Assembly: GCA_017405965.1 (NCBI GenBank) | Contig: JAFQZK010000039.1 | Coordinates: 1-64,000, forward strand | Direction: 5' to 3' | DNA: 64,000 nucleotides | Source of the DNA: Muribaculaceae bacterium | GTDB lineage: Bacteria > Bacteroidota > Bacteroidia > Bacteroidales > Muribaculaceae | Shown: piece by piece, positions 50,765 to 59,489 of the stretch | Position numbering within the stretch: the first letter of the stretch is position 1 | Layout of the letters: the number at the start of each line of letters is the position of its first letter | The notes under the pieces: generated by a model | Seen by the model: the letters and a program-made list of their open reading frames with translations, nothing else | What the model was told of the DNA's origin: nothing | The model's database searches: none | Position numbers and translations under genes: made by a program

Positions 50765-52066
50765 ATGAGCTACGAACCGCTTGCCGAACGCTTGCGTCCT
50801 CGCACGCTGGACGACTACATCGGGCAACGCCATCTGGTGGGGCCTGGAGCCGTCATCCGCCGCATGATCGAGAGCGGCAACATCTCGTCATTCATCCTGT
50901 GGGGACCGCCGGGAGTGGGCAAAACCACGCTGGCACGAATCATCGCCGAGACGACCCAGGTGCCGTTCTACACGCTGAGCGCCGTGACGTCGGGCGTGAA
51001 GGACGTGCGCGAAGTCCTGGACCGCTGTCAGGCCGATGCCCGCAGCGTGTTCACCAAGGGACGCCCCATCCTGTTCATCGACGAGATTCACCGCTTCAAC
51101 AAGTCACAGCAGGACTCCCTGCTGGGCGCTGTTGAGCGCGGCACGGTGACGCTCATCGGCGCCACGACCGAGAATCCCTCGTTCGAGGTCATCAGGCCCC
51201 TGCTCTCGCGCGCCCAGGTGTATGTGCTCACGCCCCTGGACCGCGACGACCTGCTGCAGCTGCTGGATCATGCCATCAAGACCGACAAGATGTTCCAGGG
51301 ACGCGAGGTGCACATCGAGCAGACCGAGGCCCTGCTGCGCTTCTCGGGCGGCGACGCGCGCAAACTGCTCAACATCCTGGACCTGATCATGCAGTCGTTG
51401 CAGGAGGGCGAGCCCTTTGTCGTCACCGACGACATCGTCACCGACCGCCTGCAGCAGAACCCGCTCGCGTTCGACAAGAACGGTGAGATGCATTACGACA
51501 TCATCTCGGCCTTCATCAAGTCGATTCGCGGCAGCGACCCCGATGCTGCTGTTTACTGGCTTGCCAGGCTCATCGCCGGTGGCGAGGACCCCAAGTTCAT
51601 CGCCCGGCGCCTGTGCATCCTCGCTGCCGAGGACATCGGCCTGGCCAACCCCAATGCCCTGCTGCTGGCCAATGCCACGTTTGACATCATCAACAAGATC
51701 GGCTGGCCCGAGGGCCGCATCCCCTTGAGCGAGTGTGCCATCTATCTGGCCACGAGTGCCAAGAGCAACAGCGCCTATCTCGCCATCGACGATGCGCTGG
51801 CTCTGGTCAACCAGACGGGCAACGCACCCGTGCCGTTGCACCTGCGCAACGCTCCCACCGGTCTGATGAAGCAACTGGGCTACGGCAAGGATTACCGCTA
51901 CGCCCACGATTACCCCGGCCACTTCGTTGTCGAACAGTACATGCCCGAGGAATTGAACCATCCCCAGATCTGGCATCCCCAGGACAATCCTGCCGAGAAC
52001 CAGATGGCCGCACGACAGCAATCGCGCTGGGGCGACAATGCCGGACACGGGCCGAAGAAAGATTAA
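50765..52066 (+). CDS. rarA: replication-associated recombination protein A (AAA+ ATPase)
   Basis: A 433-aa protein of the RarA/MgsA/WRNIP1 family. Walker A GPPGVGKTT (about 47-55), Walker B LFIDEIHRF, sensor 1 GATTENPSF, sensor 2 in GGDARKLLN, and the C-terminal tetramerisation domain (DPKFIARRLCILAAEDIGLA, SECAIYLATSAKSNSAY in parts). It acts at stalled replication forks. It lies between msrC and yraN with short gaps, so one transcript is likely. Confidence 0.97.
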   Translation: MSYEPLAERLRPRTLDDYIGQRHLVGPGAVIRRMIESGNISSFILWGPPGVGKTTLARIIAETTQVPFYTLSAVTSGVKDVREVLDRCQADARSVFTKGRPILFIDEIHRFNKSQQDSLLGAVERGTVTLIGATTENPSFEVIRPLLSRAQVYVLTPLDRDDLLQLLDHAIKTDKMFQGREVHIEQTEALLRFSGGDARKLLNILDLIMQSLQEGEPFVVTDDIVTDRLQQNPLAFDKNGEMHYDIISAFIKSIRGSDPDAAVYWLARLIAGGEDPKFIARRLCILAAEDIGLANPNALLLANATFDIINKIGWPEGRIPLSECAIYLATSAKSNSAYLAIDDALALVNQTGNAPVPLHLRNAPTGLMKQLGYGKDYRYAHDYPGHFVVEQYMPEELNHPQIWHPQDNPAENQMAARQQSRWGDNAGHGPKKD

Positions 52067-52099
52067 AGAATCACTTGAACTATATCACCACAATCAACT

Positions 52100-52480
52100 A
52101 TGGCACAAAGCAAAGAACTCGGCAAGGCAGGTGAGCAGGCAGCCTGTGACTTCCTTATCGCCAAGGGCTACACTGTGCGCGAGACCAACTGGCGGCTGGG
52201 GCATCTCGAGATTGACATCGTGGCCCAGGAGCCCCAAGCCAACAAGCTGCACATCGTCGAGGTGAAGACCCGCACCCGCACCGAGCATTTCGACCCCATG
52301 AGTGCCATCAACGGCAAGAAAATCCGCAACCTGGTCAATGCCGCCAATGGTTACATCGAGCTCCACCGCCTGCCCATGGCGGTGCAATATGACGTGATGA
52401 TCATCACCGGCACCCCACCCGACCTCGACATCCAATTCATCCCCAACGCCTTCCAGCCGCCCCTGCGCACCATCAGGTGA
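52100..52480 (+). CDS. yraN: YraN/UPF0102 nuclease-like protein
   Basis: A 126-aa protein with the YraN signature: GKAGEQAACDFLIAKGY, NWRLGHLEIDIVAQ, IVEVKTRT and YDVMIIT. The fold is that of Holliday-junction resolvase/restriction endonuclease-like proteins, with E-D-EVK active-site residues present. Function in vivo is unknown. It is third in the msrC-rarA-yraN set. Confidence 0.95.
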   Translation: MAQSKELGKAGEQAACDFLIAKGYTVRETNWRLGHLEIDIVAQEPQANKLHIVEVKTRTRTEHFDPMSAINGKKIRNLVNAANGYIELHRLPMAVQYDVMIITGTPPDLDIQFIPNAFQPPLRTIR

Positions 52481-52574
52481 TGGTCCACTGGGAGGCCTGT
52501 GCTGGCTATTCCCAGCAAGGGAGTGACATGATTAGAACCTTTAACTCGGCGTAGCCAAATCATAATAAAATATC

Positions 52575-52867
52575 AGGGTGTCCAGTAAAAGCTCCTTTAG
52601 GAGCGGTCAGGGCATAGGCAGGGGTACAACGAGGCGAAGCCGAGTGCAACCCCTGCAAAAGTGGAGCACTCATTCAAGCCCCATCGGGGCGGCAGTATAT
52701 CACACTTTCTGTCGCCCCGATAGGGCTCTTATTCGGGGGTGTCGCTAACGCACAGGGGTTCCGTTCGGCTTCGCCTCACTCCACCACCTGCCTATAATCT
52801 GACAGCCCTACGGGCTTATAAGTAAGCCCCGCACATAAAGCAGCAATTAAAATGATGCTATTCAGAT
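52575..52867. repeat. dispersed palindromic element, copy 2
   Basis: Same layout as 5122-5413: ends AGGGTGTCCAG (52575) and CTGACAGCCCT (52799-52809), inner GGCATAGGCAGGGGT, CCCATCGGGGCGGCA, and a GGGCTTA/TAAGCCC hairpin. Copy lengths between the ends are 235 and 233 bp. Confidence 0.75.
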
Positions 52868-52889
52868 ATTTAGCAGCACCCCCGAAATC

Positions 52890-52910
52890 AAAAAAAAAAA
52901 AAAAAAAAAA
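52890..52910. repeat. poly-A run of 21
   Basis: Twenty-one A in a row, nine bases beyond the stop of the hybrid kinase gene; on the kinase's strand this is a long T-run. Confidence 0.9.
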
Positions 52911-52919
52911 TAACGATGA

Positions 52920-55820
52920 TTACTTGCCGGCATCGCGCACCTGGCTCGGAGCCATGCCGTAGTGCTGGCGGAAGACGCGCGAGAAATAGGCTACGTCCTG
53001 GAAACCACATTGCTCGGCGATGTCGCCGATGAGGCTGTCGGGGTTGTCACGCAACAGACGCATGGCTTTCTCCATGCGCAGCTGGGTGACATAGGCCGGC
53101 ACGTTCTTGCCTGTCAAGGTCTGGATCTTGCGGCGCAGCTGCGTCTCGCCCATCTTGAACGTCAAGGCGATACGGTCAAAGTCGAGTTTGGAGCCGCTTG
53201 ACATCTGCTTCTCCACTTGACGGGCGAACTCGGCCAGGAAGTGGGCGTCGGCAGCGTCCCCGTTCTCGGGAATGATCACGCGGGGCGACTCGGCAGGCTG
53301 TCCGCCGGCAAACGCTTCACGCATCACGCGGCGACTCTCGATCAAGCGGCTCACCCATGCCTGGAGCTCCTCGCGCACGAACGGCTTCACCAGATAGGCA
53401 TCGGCGCCGGCATTGATGCCGCGGATGCGGTCTTTCTCGCCGATTCGGGCACTGAGCATAATCACGGGTATATTGCAAGACCATGCGGACTGACGCAATT
53501 GACGGCAGAACTCGATACCGTTCATCTGCGGCATCTTCACGTCGGTAATGATCAGGTCGGGTGTCAGTTCGCCGGCTTTGGCCAGTCCCTGCTCGCCGTC
53601 ACCGGCATAATGAACCTCGTAGTCCTGCTCAAGCGTTCTTCCCACCACACGGGCCACATCGATGTGATCCTCGACAACAAGCACCACGGGTCGACCGGAT
53701 GCTTGGCTGTCCTTCAACTCGCCGTCAAGCGTTTCAAGCTGCTGGTGACGCAACACCCTGTGCGCCACGTTGCGCAAGGGCACCATCGTCAAGTCCAGTC
53801 GCTGTTTCACCTCATTGCCGTGCTTGCAAGGCAGCGTCACGGTGAAAACTGCACCACGCTCCTTCATGCTGTCCACTGCTACGGTGCCGCCCAGAGCCAT
53901 GGTCATATCGCGCACCACGGTCAGTCCGATGCCGATGCCGTCAACGAGCTGCTCGGCGGCAGCGCTGCGGTAGAACGGCTCAAACACATGCGGCAGATCT
54001 TCCTTGCCGATGCCCATGCCGTCGTCGGCCACCCGTATGATGAATTTGCCACCGCTCACCCTGGTTGTGACGATGATCTTGCCATAGTCACGGCAATAGT
54101 TGATGGCATTCTCGATGAGGTTGCCCATGATGGTGTTCAGATAAGCGGGCACCAGATCGATGTCGGTGCTGCTCTCGCGGGGGGCATAGACCAGTTCGAT
54201 GTTGCGCTCCTGGCATTGGTCGCGATAACTCTCCAGCACCATCTTCACAAACGTCACCGCATCACCGTGGCGCCAGTCGGGCTCCTTGATGGCGCTGCGC
54301 ACACTACCCACCTCAAGGATGCGGTCAACCAGCATCAGCAGGTTATTTCCTTGACGCTCAATCACATCAGCATTCTCGTGAAGGGTCGACATCTCGGCAC
54401 CCGACCGTGTGGCTTTGCCGTCCTTGACGATGTCAACGATGCCGTCGATGGCACCCATGATAGCCGAGAGCGGGCTGCGCAACTGGTGCACCACGTTGGT
54501 GAAGAACAGTGATCGCGTCTCCTCGACCTGACGCATCAGCCGCTGGGTGCGGCCGCGCATACGATTGGCATACCACAAGGTCCCGATGACGGCAGCAGCC
54601 ATGAGCAACAGCAGAATCTGGGACCAGATCTGCATCTTGCGCGTGCGCTTCAGGTTGGTGATGTCACGGTTGAGCACATCCACCTCACCGTTTCTCACAC
54701 TTAGCTCATAATCAATGTGTTGAGAGTACATCTCGTCACCTTTCATCAAGCCATAGATGCTGTCCTGAAGCGAGGTTCCCATGATGTAATGGTTCAAAGC
54801 CTCACGCGAGTCACCTGCCAGCAGCGACAACTCATAGTGCAGCATCTGCACCTCGGCCTGATACTTCTTGCTGCCGATGCGCAGGGCCTCGGTTTCGGCT
54901 TCGAGAAGATAGTTGCGAGCCACATCCTCCTCGCCCAACAGGATGTTCACCCTGGCAAGCGCCAGACACGATTCCAGCCAGTACCAGACGGCAGACGTCT
55001 CCTTCAACGCATCATAGGCAAGCTTGTATTCCTCGAGTGCGCGCGAGAAGTGGCGACTGTCCTCTTCCAGCTCGCCGAAGTGCTGGTGACACATGGCCAC
55101 GCCTCTCTTGGAATAATTCATCTGATTGAGTTCCATTGACTTGCGATAATACACCCAAGCCGAATCAATCTCTCCTATCATACGCTTGACGTTGCCCAGA
55201 TGACCATAATTCAAGGCAACACCACGACTGTCGCCCAAGTCCATCTCGGTCCGCAACGCAACGCGCAGCACACTGTCGGCAGCCCTGAAGTTGCAGAATT
55301 CCATCTCCACGTTGCCGATGCCGTTGAGCGTCGAGGCGCGCAATTGCTTCACCTCGTCGAGGTCATGGCCGCTATAGGCATCAACCAGTTTCAAAGCCTT
55401 GAAATAGTGCCCGTTAGCGGTCGATAAGTCGCTGATGCGGCGATAATTGGCGCCCAAACCGTTCAGGGCTGCCACCATCCCGATGGTATCACCTATATTG
55501 GTGGCAATAGCCATGGAAGCATTGTGGCTCCGGATGGATTTTTCATAGAGCGCCTGATTGTGCAGTTGCAGACCTAAATGCCTCAGCGCCAACATCTCGC
55601 CCACAGCATCGTTCTGCTCATGGGACTGACGGGCCAGCGTCGCCAGCGAGTCCAGGTCCTGGATCTGACCGATCGTGCTGTCGAGCTGGGCATAACGCTC
55701 GTCATGGAGAGTGACCGAGGGCTTGCTGTGACGGCACGAGGGCATGACGGCCAGCAGAATGGCCACCATACAACACAGCAACACGTGCCAGGTCTTCAAA
55801 GCAACGCTTCGGTTTTTCAT
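52920..55820 (-). CDS. hybrid two-component regulator: TPR sensor, histidine kinase, receiver, AraC HTH
   Basis: A 966-aa inner-membrane protein. A signal/lipobox-like N-terminus (LAVMPSC), then TPR repeats in the periplasm (about 40-380), one TM helix (about 400-420), HisKA with phospho-His in VVHQLRSPLSAI, HATPase (N box NLIENAINY, G boxes DDGMGIG and GIGLTVV), receiver with phospho-Asp in IITDVKMPQMNG, and AraC HTH at the end (LIGDIAEQCGFQDVAYFSRVF in parts). It differs from polysaccharide HTCS proteins by using TPRs instead of propellers. No target operon is adjacent. Confidence 0.94.
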   Translation of the reverse strand: MKNRSVALKTWHVLLCCMVAILLAVMPSCRHSKPSVTLHDERYAQLDSTIGQIQDLDSLATLARQSHEQNDAVGEMLALRHLGLQLHNQALYEKSIRSHNASMAIATNIGDTIGMVAALNGLGANYRRISDLSTANGHYFKALKLVDAYSGHDLDEVKQLRASTLNGIGNVEMEFCNFRAADSVLRVALRTEMDLGDSRGVALNYGHLGNVKRMIGEIDSAWVYYRKSMELNQMNYSKRGVAMCHQHFGELEEDSRHFSRALEEYKLAYDALKETSAVWYWLESCLALARVNILLGEEDVARNYLLEAETEALRIGSKKYQAEVQMLHYELSLLAGDSREALNHYIMGTSLQDSIYGLMKGDEMYSQHIDYELSVRNGEVDVLNRDITNLKRTRKMQIWSQILLLLMAAAVIGTLWYANRMRGRTQRLMRQVEETRSLFFTNVVHQLRSPLSAIMGAIDGIVDIVKDGKATRSGAEMSTLHENADVIERQGNNLLMLVDRILEVGSVRSAIKEPDWRHGDAVTFVKMVLESYRDQCQERNIELVYAPRESSTDIDLVPAYLNTIMGNLIENAINYCRDYGKIIVTTRVSGGKFIIRVADDGMGIGKEDLPHVFEPFYRSAAAEQLVDGIGIGLTVVRDMTMALGGTVAVDSMKERGAVFTVTLPCKHGNEVKQRLDLTMVPLRNVAHRVLRHQQLETLDGELKDSQASGRPVVLVVEDHIDVARVVGRTLEQDYEVHYAGDGEQGLAKAGELTPDLIITDVKMPQMNGIEFCRQLRQSAWSCNIPVIMLSARIGEKDRIRGINAGADAYLVKPFVREELQAWVSRLIESRRVMREAFAGGQPAESPRVIIPENGDAADAHFLAEFARQVEKQMSSGSKLDFDRIALTFKMGETQLRRKIQTLTGKNVPAYVTQLRMEKAMRLLRDNPDSLIGDIAEQCGFQDVAYFSRVFRQHYGMAPSQVRDAGK

Positions 55821-55857
55821 CTGTCAAGCAATCTCAAAAAAACATGAATCAATGCCA

Positions 55858-55865
55858 CAAAAATA
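55858..55865 (-). promoter_or_regulatory. -7 box TATTTTTG
   Basis: TAnnTTTG match 37 bases upstream of the hybrid kinase start. Confidence 0.55.
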
Positions 55866-56002
55866 ATATAATTCTGCTACTTTGTAACAATTATTTAAAA
55901 TTATTTATGGTTTAAGGGTAAATTTATTTGCAAGAACTGTCATTTTAAGGACATATTTCTCTTTTTTTAGGTGCACAACAAGCTTCTTATCGATAAAATG
56001 AG

Positions 56003-56010
56003 TAACTTTG
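56003..56010 (+). promoter_or_regulatory. -7 box TAACTTTG
   Basis: TAnnTTTG match eight bases before the DUF4199 ATG; it shows that earlier in-frame starts are not used. Confidence 0.7.
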
Positions 56011-56018
56011 CAGTTTGT

Positions 56019-56552
56019 ATGACAGAGAAGAAGAGCATCTACCAACTGGCAGCCGAGGCCGGATTACCGTTCGGGCTGTATTTGGCATGTGCGGGAGTGG
56101 CATCGGTGTTCACCGACTGGTTCCCGCCATTGGCCTTTGTGTTCCTGGGACTGCTTGTCGCCACGCCGATGCTGGTGTACCGGTTCCAGCGCCGCAAGTT
56201 CATCGAGGACGACGGCTTCACCGAGTATGCCGCCCTGTGGATGATGGGCATCATGCTGTTCATCCTGGGAGGTGTCGTGGCCAGTTTCATCGTCTATCTG
56301 GTGCTGCAGTTCGGCCGGCCCAACTTCATGTATGAGCAGGCCCAGACGCTCATCAACGCCTACAAGGACATCCCCGAGATGCGCGACAGCGAGATGCTGC
56401 AAGTCATCCGCCGCATGGTCGATGAGAACCTCATGCCGCGTCCCATCGAGGTGGTATTCAATGCCTTCTGGTTCATCGCCTTTGACGGGTCGATACTGAG
56501 CGCCATCACCGCTCTGGTGGCACAACGTCCGCTGCCCCGCCACCGCAAGTAG
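56019..56552 (+). CDS. DUF4199 membrane protein
   Basis: A 177-aa inner-membrane protein with about four TM segments; MTEKKSIYQLAAEAGLPFG opens it and the C-terminal TM holds FNAFWFIAFDGSILSAI. DUF4199 proteins are conserved in Bacteroidetes next to a GT2 glycosyltransferase, which follows here after 40 bases; a role in lipid-linked sugar handling has been suggested by this link only. The start at 56019 follows the promoter closely. Confidence 0.9.
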   Translation: MTEKKSIYQLAAEAGLPFGLYLACAGVASVFTDWFPPLAFVFLGLLVATPMLVYRFQRRKFIEDDGFTEYAALWMMGIMLFILGGVVASFIVYLVLQFGRPNFMYEQAQTLINAYKDIPEMRDSEMLQVIRRMVDENLMPRPIEVVFNAFWFIAFDGSILSAITALVAQRPLPRHRK

Positions 56553-56592
56553 AAACATCAACCGTAATAATAAAAGGTATTATATATTTCAT

Positions 56593-57651
56593 ATGGATAT
56601 TTCAGTAGTGGTACCCTTGTTTAACGAGGCCGAGTCCCTGCCCGAGCTGGCGCAGTGGATCGAACGCGTCATGGACGAGAACAACTTCACCTACGAGGTG
56701 CTGTTCATCAACGACGGCAGCACCGATGACTCGTGGAACGTCATCAAGGCACTGCACGACAAGAACCCGAGGATGAAAGGCATCGCCTTCCGCCGCAACT
56801 ACGGCAAGTCCCCCGCGCTGAACACCGGTTTTGACCGGGCACGCGGCGATGTCATCATCACCATGGACGCCGACCTGCAGGACAGCCCTGACGAGATTCC
56901 CGAGCTCTACCGCATGATCAAGCAAGACGGTTATGACCTGGTGAGCGGCTGGAAGAAGAAACGCTACGACCCGTTGAGCAAGACCATACCCACCAAGCTG
57001 TTCAACGCCACCGCCAGGCGCGTGAGCGGCATCCACAACCTGCACGACTTCAACTGCGGTCTCAAGGCCTACCGCCGCGATGTGGTCAAGCACATCGAGG
57101 TCTATGGCGACATGCACCGCTATGTGCCCTATCTGGCCAAGATTGCCGGTTTCAACCGCATCGGCGAGAAGGAGGTCAAGCACCGCGCCCGCAAGTACGG
57201 CACGACCAAGTTCGGCCTCGACCGCTTCGTGAACGGTTACCTTGACCTGCTCACGTTGTGGTTCCAGGGCAAGTTCGGTGTCAAGCCGATGCACTTCTTC
57301 GGCCTGCTGGGCAGCCTCATGTTCCTGCTCGGTTTCATCGCCGTGATTGTGGTGGGCGGACTCAAGCTCTACAACATGTACAGCGGCAACAGCTACCGCC
57401 TGGTCACCGACTCGCCTTACTTCTACCTGGCCTTGACGTCGATGCTGCTGGGTACGCAGCTGTTCCTCACTGGCTTCCTGGGCGAACTCATCATCCGTCA
57501 CAGCAACGACCGCAACCACTACGAGATCGGTGAGGAAATCATGGGCGACGCCGTCACCCCGACAGCAGCCATCGAGGCACGCCGCCAGGACACCGACCTG
57601 GCCGATGCCATCAGCAAGATCCAACGCCAAGCCACCGTCGAAGCTCAATGA
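56593..57651 (+). CDS. GT2 family glycosyltransferase (dolichyl/polyprenyl-phosphate type)
   Basis: A 352-aa membrane-bound enzyme. GT-A domain (about 1-225): VVPLFNEAESLP, LFINDGSTDDS, metal site MDADLQD and NCGLKAYRR; then two TM segments (about 240-265, 280-300) as in GtrB/DPM1-like enzymes that load sugar onto polyprenyl phosphate. The C-terminal tail is cytoplasmic and charged. Its last codons overlap the next gene by four bases (ATGA), indicating translational coupling. Confidence 0.95.
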   Translation: MDISVVVPLFNEAESLPELAQWIERVMDENNFTYEVLFINDGSTDDSWNVIKALHDKNPRMKGIAFRRNYGKSPALNTGFDRARGDVIITMDADLQDSPDEIPELYRMIKQDGYDLVSGWKKKRYDPLSKTIPTKLFNATARRVSGIHNLHDFNCGLKAYRRDVVKHIEVYGDMHRYVPYLAKIAGFNRIGEKEVKHRARKYGTTKFGLDRFVNGYLDLLTLWFQGKFGVKPMHFFGLLGSLMFLLGFIAVIVVGGLKLYNMYSGNSYRLVTDSPYFYLALTSMLLGTQLFLTGFLGELIIRHSNDRNHYEIGEEIMGDAVTPTAAIEARRQDTDLADAISKIQRQATVEAQ

Positions 57652-58133
57652 ACCGCCTCCTGCACATAGCACTGCTTGCTCTGCTGGCCACAGCGGCGCT
57701 GACGTCGTGCAACGACAACAGTTGCCATGACAACGGCAGCAGCCTGCCGCTGGCGGTGCTCTATGTCAACGGTTCACAACAGTCGGTGAGCGGACTCACC
57801 GTCATGGGCATCGGCGCCCCGGGCGACAGCCTGCTGGCCGACTCCACCACCCTGAGCGAGCTGTATCTGCCCCTGCGGGCCACGACCACGTCCACAAGCT
57901 ACAGGATCTCACGCCAGATCACGCCTGCCCGTCTGGTCAGCGACACCGTCACGCTTGAGTATCAGCCAATTGAGTACTTCCACTCGACCGAGTGCGGAGC
58001 GATGTTCAACTTCGACATCAAGTACGTTCAGCACACCACCCACGGCATCGACTCGGTGGTGGTCGTCACGCCCGTCGTCACTAATTCGCCCCTGCCGGCG
58101 CTACGCATCTATTTCAAGCAGATTGACCAATGA
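57648..58133 (+). CDS. DUF6452 lipoprotein
   Basis: A 161-aa lipoprotein: lipobox LTSC (about residue 21), followed by a beta-rich domain with CGAMFNFDIKYVQHTTHGID near the end. Matches the DUF6452 family found between the GT2 and DUF6048 genes in Bacteroidales. Its start overlaps the GT2 stop (ATGA) and its stop overlaps the next start (ATGA). It probably works with the outer-membrane DUF6048 protein. Confidence 0.85.
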   Translation: MNRLLHIALLALLATAALTSCNDNSCHDNGSSLPLAVLYVNGSQQSVSGLTVMGIGAPGDSLLADSTTLSELYLPLRATTTSTSYRISRQITPARLVSDTVTLEYQPIEYFHSTECGAMFNFDIKYVQHTTHGIDSVVVVTPVVTNSPLPALRIYFKQIDQ

Positions 58134-59017
58134 CACGTCGCAGCACATACCTCCTACATGGCATCAAAGGGACAGTCCTCTTGATGACATTCTCGCTGCT
58201 GATTGCCTTCAGCGGCATGGCACAGGAGCCCGACAAGCGCCACGTGACGCCGGTCAAGCCCGAGACCAACCGCGTGCAGCCGCCGCCCAAGGGCACCGAC
58301 GAGAAAGTCATTCAGCAATACATCAGTGGCGACAGCACCGCCGCCATGCAAGAAGCCCGCAAGGACTCGCTGCGCCGTGTCTATCACCGCTACCCGCTGC
58401 TCACCGACCTGACGCTGGGCATCGACATCGCCGAGCCCCTGTTCATGGCCTTCGGGCAGAGCTACGCCAGCACCGGCGTCCATGCCACACTCAACATGTG
58501 GAACCGCGTGCAACCCACGGTCGAACTGGGCCTGGGATGGGCCAAATCCACGCCCGACGACATGAACTTCACCTATCGTGCCAAACCCTCGCCCTACTTC
58601 AAGGTGGGCGCCAACTACAACTTCATGTTCAAGAACTCGCCCGACTACCAGGCCCTGCTCGGTATCAGGCTGGGTTACAGCACGTTCTCCTATGACGTGA
58701 CCGACATCCATTACGCCAACTCCTACTGGCAGGAAGACCTCATGTTCGACATCAAGGGCGAGCGTTCACACGCCCTGTGGGGCGAAGCCGGCGTCGGGCT
58801 CAAGGTTCGCCTGATCGACCGCTTGTCGATGGGTTGGATGATTCGCTACCACGGCATTTTCAACTACGGCAAGAGCGAGCACTCAAAACCCTGGTTCATA
58901 CCGGGTTATGGCCCGCGCACCAGCTCGTTGGGCTTCTCGCTGACGATCAACTACACCCTGCCCCTGCAACGCGACAGTCACGAGGTCGCTGCACCCCAAT
59001 CCGAAGTTAAACCCTGA
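58130..59017 (+). CDS. DUF6048 outer-membrane protein
   Basis: A 295-aa protein with a signal peptide (about 1-31, ending GMAQ), a Pro-rich linker and then a beta-barrel-like domain with alternating aromatic strands (VGANYNFMFKNSPDY, LGIRLGYSTFSYDV, LGFSLTINYTLPL). Matches DUF6048. Fourth gene in the coupled operon DUF4199-GT2-DUF6452-DUF6048, so the system may build or export a lipid-linked glycan to the outer membrane (inference). Confidence 0.87.
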   Translation: MTRRSTYLLHGIKGTVLLMTFSLLIAFSGMAQEPDKRHVTPVKPETNRVQPPPKGTDEKVIQQYISGDSTAAMQEARKDSLRRVYHRYPLLTDLTLGIDIAEPLFMAFGQSYASTGVHATLNMWNRVQPTVELGLGWAKSTPDDMNFTYRAKPSPYFKVGANYNFMFKNSPDYQALLGIRLGYSTFSYDVTDIHYANSYWQEDLMFDIKGERSHALWGEAGVGLKVRLIDRLSMGWMIRYHGIFNYGKSEHSKPWFIPGYGPRTSSLGFSLTINYTLPLQRDSHEVAAPQSEVKP

Positions 59018-59034
59018 CACATTATTTCTGCAAT

Positions 59035-59178
59035 ATGGTTATCATGAACAAGAGGAAAATCGGCCCCAGTGCCCGCATCCCGCGACTTGTCCCCCCGGCA
59101 AAGCCCGGCTGGTACAAGCGGTTCAAGCAGCTGGCAGCCCGCGCCGACAAGCATTTCAAAGCTAAGACCATGCGTTGA
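59035..59178 (+). CDS. 47-aa basic small protein
   Basis: An ATG 17 bases after the DUF6048 stop opens a 47-codon frame. The product is strongly basic (MNKRKIGPSARI, PGWYKRFKQLAARADKHF) with a Trp/Tyr/Arg cluster that could bind RNA, DNA or membrane. A second ATG three codons in may be the true start. It would be the fifth gene of the operon. It could be chance, but codon use and position fit a real gene. Confidence 0.45.
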   Translation: MVIMNKRKIGPSARIPRLVPPAKPGWYKRFKQLAARADKHFKAKTMR

Positions 59179-59300
59179 GACGAGCGCCTCGCCTGGGGCG
59201 GGTTTGCTCATTGGCAGTGGTGAAATTTGGGGCGGCACCGTTTTTTTGAGGAATTTATCATCATTTTTCAAAAAAATTTTGTCAGTTCAAAAAAAGTTCG
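59179..59300. other. non-coding gap
   Basis: No gene or clear terminator is seen, apart from a GC-rich stretch (59185-59205) and a T-run at 59240. Confidence 0.4.
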
Positions 59301-59308
59301 TAATATTG
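59301..59308 (+). promoter_or_regulatory. -7-like box TAATATTG with -33 TTTG, long leader
   Basis: TTTG at 59278-59281, 19-bp spacer, then TAATATTG (one mismatch from TAnnTTTG). The leader of about 180 nt is very A-rich near the start codon. Confidence 0.5.
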
Positions 59309-59489
59309 TACTCTGAAAAGCGGGAAAAAATGCGCATTTTAAGTGTATTATTCTCATTTTCAATGTGTTATAAACTTTCATGCACCACATTGACGAATGT
59401 CGATGGCAGGGGTTTATGGTTACAGATTAAAAACAAAAAAAACTAACAATATTAATTAACATTATTACTAACAATTTAACTCATTTACT

